Below are positions 49,295 through 50,434 of a stretch of DNA of 50,434 nt, piece by piece (positions within the stretch are counted from its first letter, which is position 1; every line of letters starts with the position of its first letter). The notes under the pieces are model-generated. The model saw nothing but the letters and a program-made list of their open reading frames with translations, was not told the origin of the DNA and did no database searches. The DNA is from Ga0074130 sp964499485 (lineage in GTDB: Bacteria > Pseudomonadota > Gammaproteobacteria > Burkholderiales > Rhodocyclaceae). The translations under genes were made by a program, and so were the position numbers. Where the stretch lies: the NCBI GenBank assembly GCA_964499485.1, contig CAZCLF010000017.1, forward strand, positions 1 through 50,434, in the 5' to 3' direction.

Positions 49295-50328
49295 TTAGCA
49301 TCGACAAGTTCGAGGGCCGCAAAGGCATTAAATACTTTGGGCAATTTAAGCTAAACGAGCCAGTCGAAATTGACCAAGATGTTTTCATCGTTCCTGCAGG
49401 ATGGGACTGGATAGATTTTGGCAATGGATTAAGCGGAAGGGCATGCGTATCGTATTTTGTAGGGCCGGAGTCTTGGAGCGACTCTGAGAATTTAGATCGA
49501 TTCCGTGACTGGGTAATTTTCGATTGTTTTGTGATGTGGAACCCATATGGCATATCTCTTTATGACAAAGGGAAACTACCAATAGAACCAGTTAGACACA
49601 ATGCATACAACAATGGCCCAGTTGGAAAAGAGGATGCTGACTACACCATTGATAGTGCGGATATTTGTTGCACTCTGGTCCAAGAATTTGAACGACCAAC
49701 CCATATACCTAAAACTTCATACCCAGAGCTATACGCTATGTATAGAGGGATGGGCAGAGCAAAGAAGGAAATGATCGAATGGGCAGTATCAACACCACCA
49801 AGCCCTGTTCAACCTAACGCTTTTTTTGGGTCCTATTGGAGCATTCTCCATAAAGCTATTTTGATTGATAGCATTGTTGGGCCACCGCCTACATGCTCCG
49901 AGAAAACTGAAACATGCCAGAAATGCGGAAGGCCGCCACAAGACCATCATGCTATGTCGCGGAAGGACTGGCTAAAACACTTTTTAATCGATCGCATTAA
50001 AGATGAAGCTATAGCCGAAGAAGCCTCATCAACCATTACTGCTGCTCTACAGATTCGTAATCCCATGTCTCATGGGCCGCACTTTGATAGATCCACTCGC
50101 CCAAGCATGGCGACTCACTTTGAAACACGTACTTACAGTCATTTGGATGCAATCAAAGCATTTAAAAGTGATAGCCATGCATTAGGTGCCTTAAACGCAA
50201 TGCTGTACCGGTTAGCCCATTCTCTTGCAGTGTCAGAAGCCTTTGAGGTTTCCTACTTTCGTCCGGCAGAAGCACTCAAGGTTGTATCTTTTAGAGCTCA
50301 GTCAGCTGAAAATCTTGCAGGTTCCTAG
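49291..50328 (+). CDS. Orphan AT-rich gene with an HEPN-like Rx4H motif and zinc-knuckle-like cluster
   Basis: 345 residues, no signal peptide or membrane helix, not recognised as any named family. The C-terminal third contains QIRNPMSHGPH: Arg256-x4-His261, the arrangement of catalytic residues in HEPN ribonuclease domains, in a helical setting (HFLIDRIKDEAIAEEASSTITAAL before it). Residues 202-220 hold Cys202, Cys209, Cys212, His219 and His220, a possible zinc site. The N-terminus is beta-rich with many aromatics. Base composition is clearly lower in GC than the neighbours (two sampled 60-base lines hold 28 and 24 G+C). It is coupled to the PH-domain gene and overlaps the ohr stop by four bases. 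Horizontally acquired, possibly a defence or stress RNase (inference). Confidence 0.75.
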   Translation: MISIDKFEGRKGIKYFGQFKLNEPVEIDQDVFIVPAGWDWIDFGNGLSGRACVSYFVGPESWSDSENLDRFRDWVIFDCFVMWNPYGISLYDKGKLPIEPVRHNAYNNGPVGKEDADYTIDSADICCTLVQEFERPTHIPKTSYPELYAMYRGMGRAKKEMIEWAVSTPPSPVQPNAFFGSYWSILHKAILIDSIVGPPPTCSEKTETCQKCGRPPQDHHAMSRKDWLKHFLIDRIKDEAIAEEASSTITAALQIRNPMSHGPHFDRSTRPSMATHFETRTYSHLDAIKAFKSDSHALGALNAMLYRLAHSLAVSEAFEVSYFRPAEALKVVSFRAQSAENLAGS

Positions 50329-50434
50329 CTCACCAACGTCAGCCTCACATCAATATTCCCCCGCGTCGCATTCGAGTACGGGCAAACGATATGGGCCTTA
50401 TCAATTAGGGCCTGTGCAGCCGCCTTGTCCATGC
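50325..50434 (-). CDS. ohr: C-terminal part of organic hydroperoxide resistance protein Ohr (cut by window)
   Basis: The minus-strand frame entering from the right edge reads at least 35 codons to TAG at 50325-50327. It includes AHIVCPYSNATRGNIDVRL, the unmistakable C-terminal block of Ohr with its second reactive cysteine. Ohr is a thiol peroxidase that reduces organic hydroperoxides with dihydrolipoamide as donor. The rest of the gene, including the first cysteine, is outside the window. Its stop overlaps the stop of the orphan gene. Confidence 0.93.
   Translation of the reverse strand, partial: MDKAAAQALIDKAHIVCPYSNATRGNIDVRLTLVS

Noticed and set aside
1..50434. CRISPR array, integrase, attachment sites or prophage genes
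   Set aside because: No regularly spaced direct repeats, no cas, integrase or structural phage genes; apart from the island at 344-1304 and the orphan at 49291 the content is chromosomal core.

Overview
The window looks like about 50 kb of a betaproteobacterial chromosome, probably Rhodocyclales or a close relative. This rests on gene content and order, not on a search: a System II cytochrome c maturation pair (resB-ccsB) behind a cytochrome c4, argB-slmA, hemB beside engB, a rhodanese-grxC-secB-gpsA run, gpmA-envC-ctpA-moeB, and an 84-residue IF-1 gene among cold-shock genes. Nearly everything is chromosomal core. I see no complete mobile element, prophage, CRISPR array, tRNA or rRNA, and no gene-free stretch over 300 bases.

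Layout. 1-1.35 kb: the end of an unknown gene, a strong terminator, then a small decayed island. The island holds the C-terminal stub of an HlyD-type secretion adaptor, a lipoprotein, and the stop-interrupted N-terminus of a lipase-like protein; inverted 20-bp repeats lie at both ends. 1.38-11.4 kb: ffh (minus) diverges from a long plus-strand run: ypjD, a CNNM/CorC-like protein, pilC, pilD, a FmdB zinc ribbon, DUF502, aspS, a secreted RNase Sa-like ribonuclease, its barstar-like inhibitor and nudB. 11.4-15.6 kb: a CWC protein, Hsp20, argB, slmA, hemB and engB, with a structured small-RNA candidate between hemB and engB. 15.8-24.2 kb: cytochrome c4, resB, ccsB, a DUF455 protein, msrPQ and bioC/bioB. 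24.2-32.6 kb: comF, trmL, the minus operon rhodanese-grxC-secB-SH3-gpsA, then gpmA, envC-like, ctpA and moeB. 32.6-38 kb: csp-infA-csp, a pirin, DoxX, a LysR regulator, a lipoprotein and a DedA-rhodanese fusion preceded by a 34-codon ORF. 38-50.4 kb: a signalling-rich end with two large GGDEF-EAL proteins, a GAF-GGDEF protein and a stand-alone HD-GYP protein among small enzymes. It closes with a PH-domain membrane protein, an AT-rich orphan carrying an HEPN-like motif, and the end of an ohr gene.

How the genes connect. Four predicted c-di-GMP enzymes lie within about 11 kb. Cytochrome c4 sits directly before the heme-attachment machinery. msrP and msrQ form a periplasmic methionine-sulfoxide repair pair. 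The ribonuclease/barstar pair is embedded in a housekeeping aspS-nudB run. Both cold-shock genes have near-identical promoter architecture and long leaders.

Most interesting targets: (1) the multi-hairpin RNA at 14784-14912 with a CCCUCCCU loop; (2) the orphan at 49291-50328 with an RNPMSH motif and a zinc-knuckle-like cluster; (3) the ribonuclease-barstar pair at 10122-10894; (4) the repeat-bounded decayed secretion island at 344-1304; (5) the unlisted 34-codon ORF at 37670-37774. Functions are assigned by recognising motifs and family sequences by eye. No database search was run.
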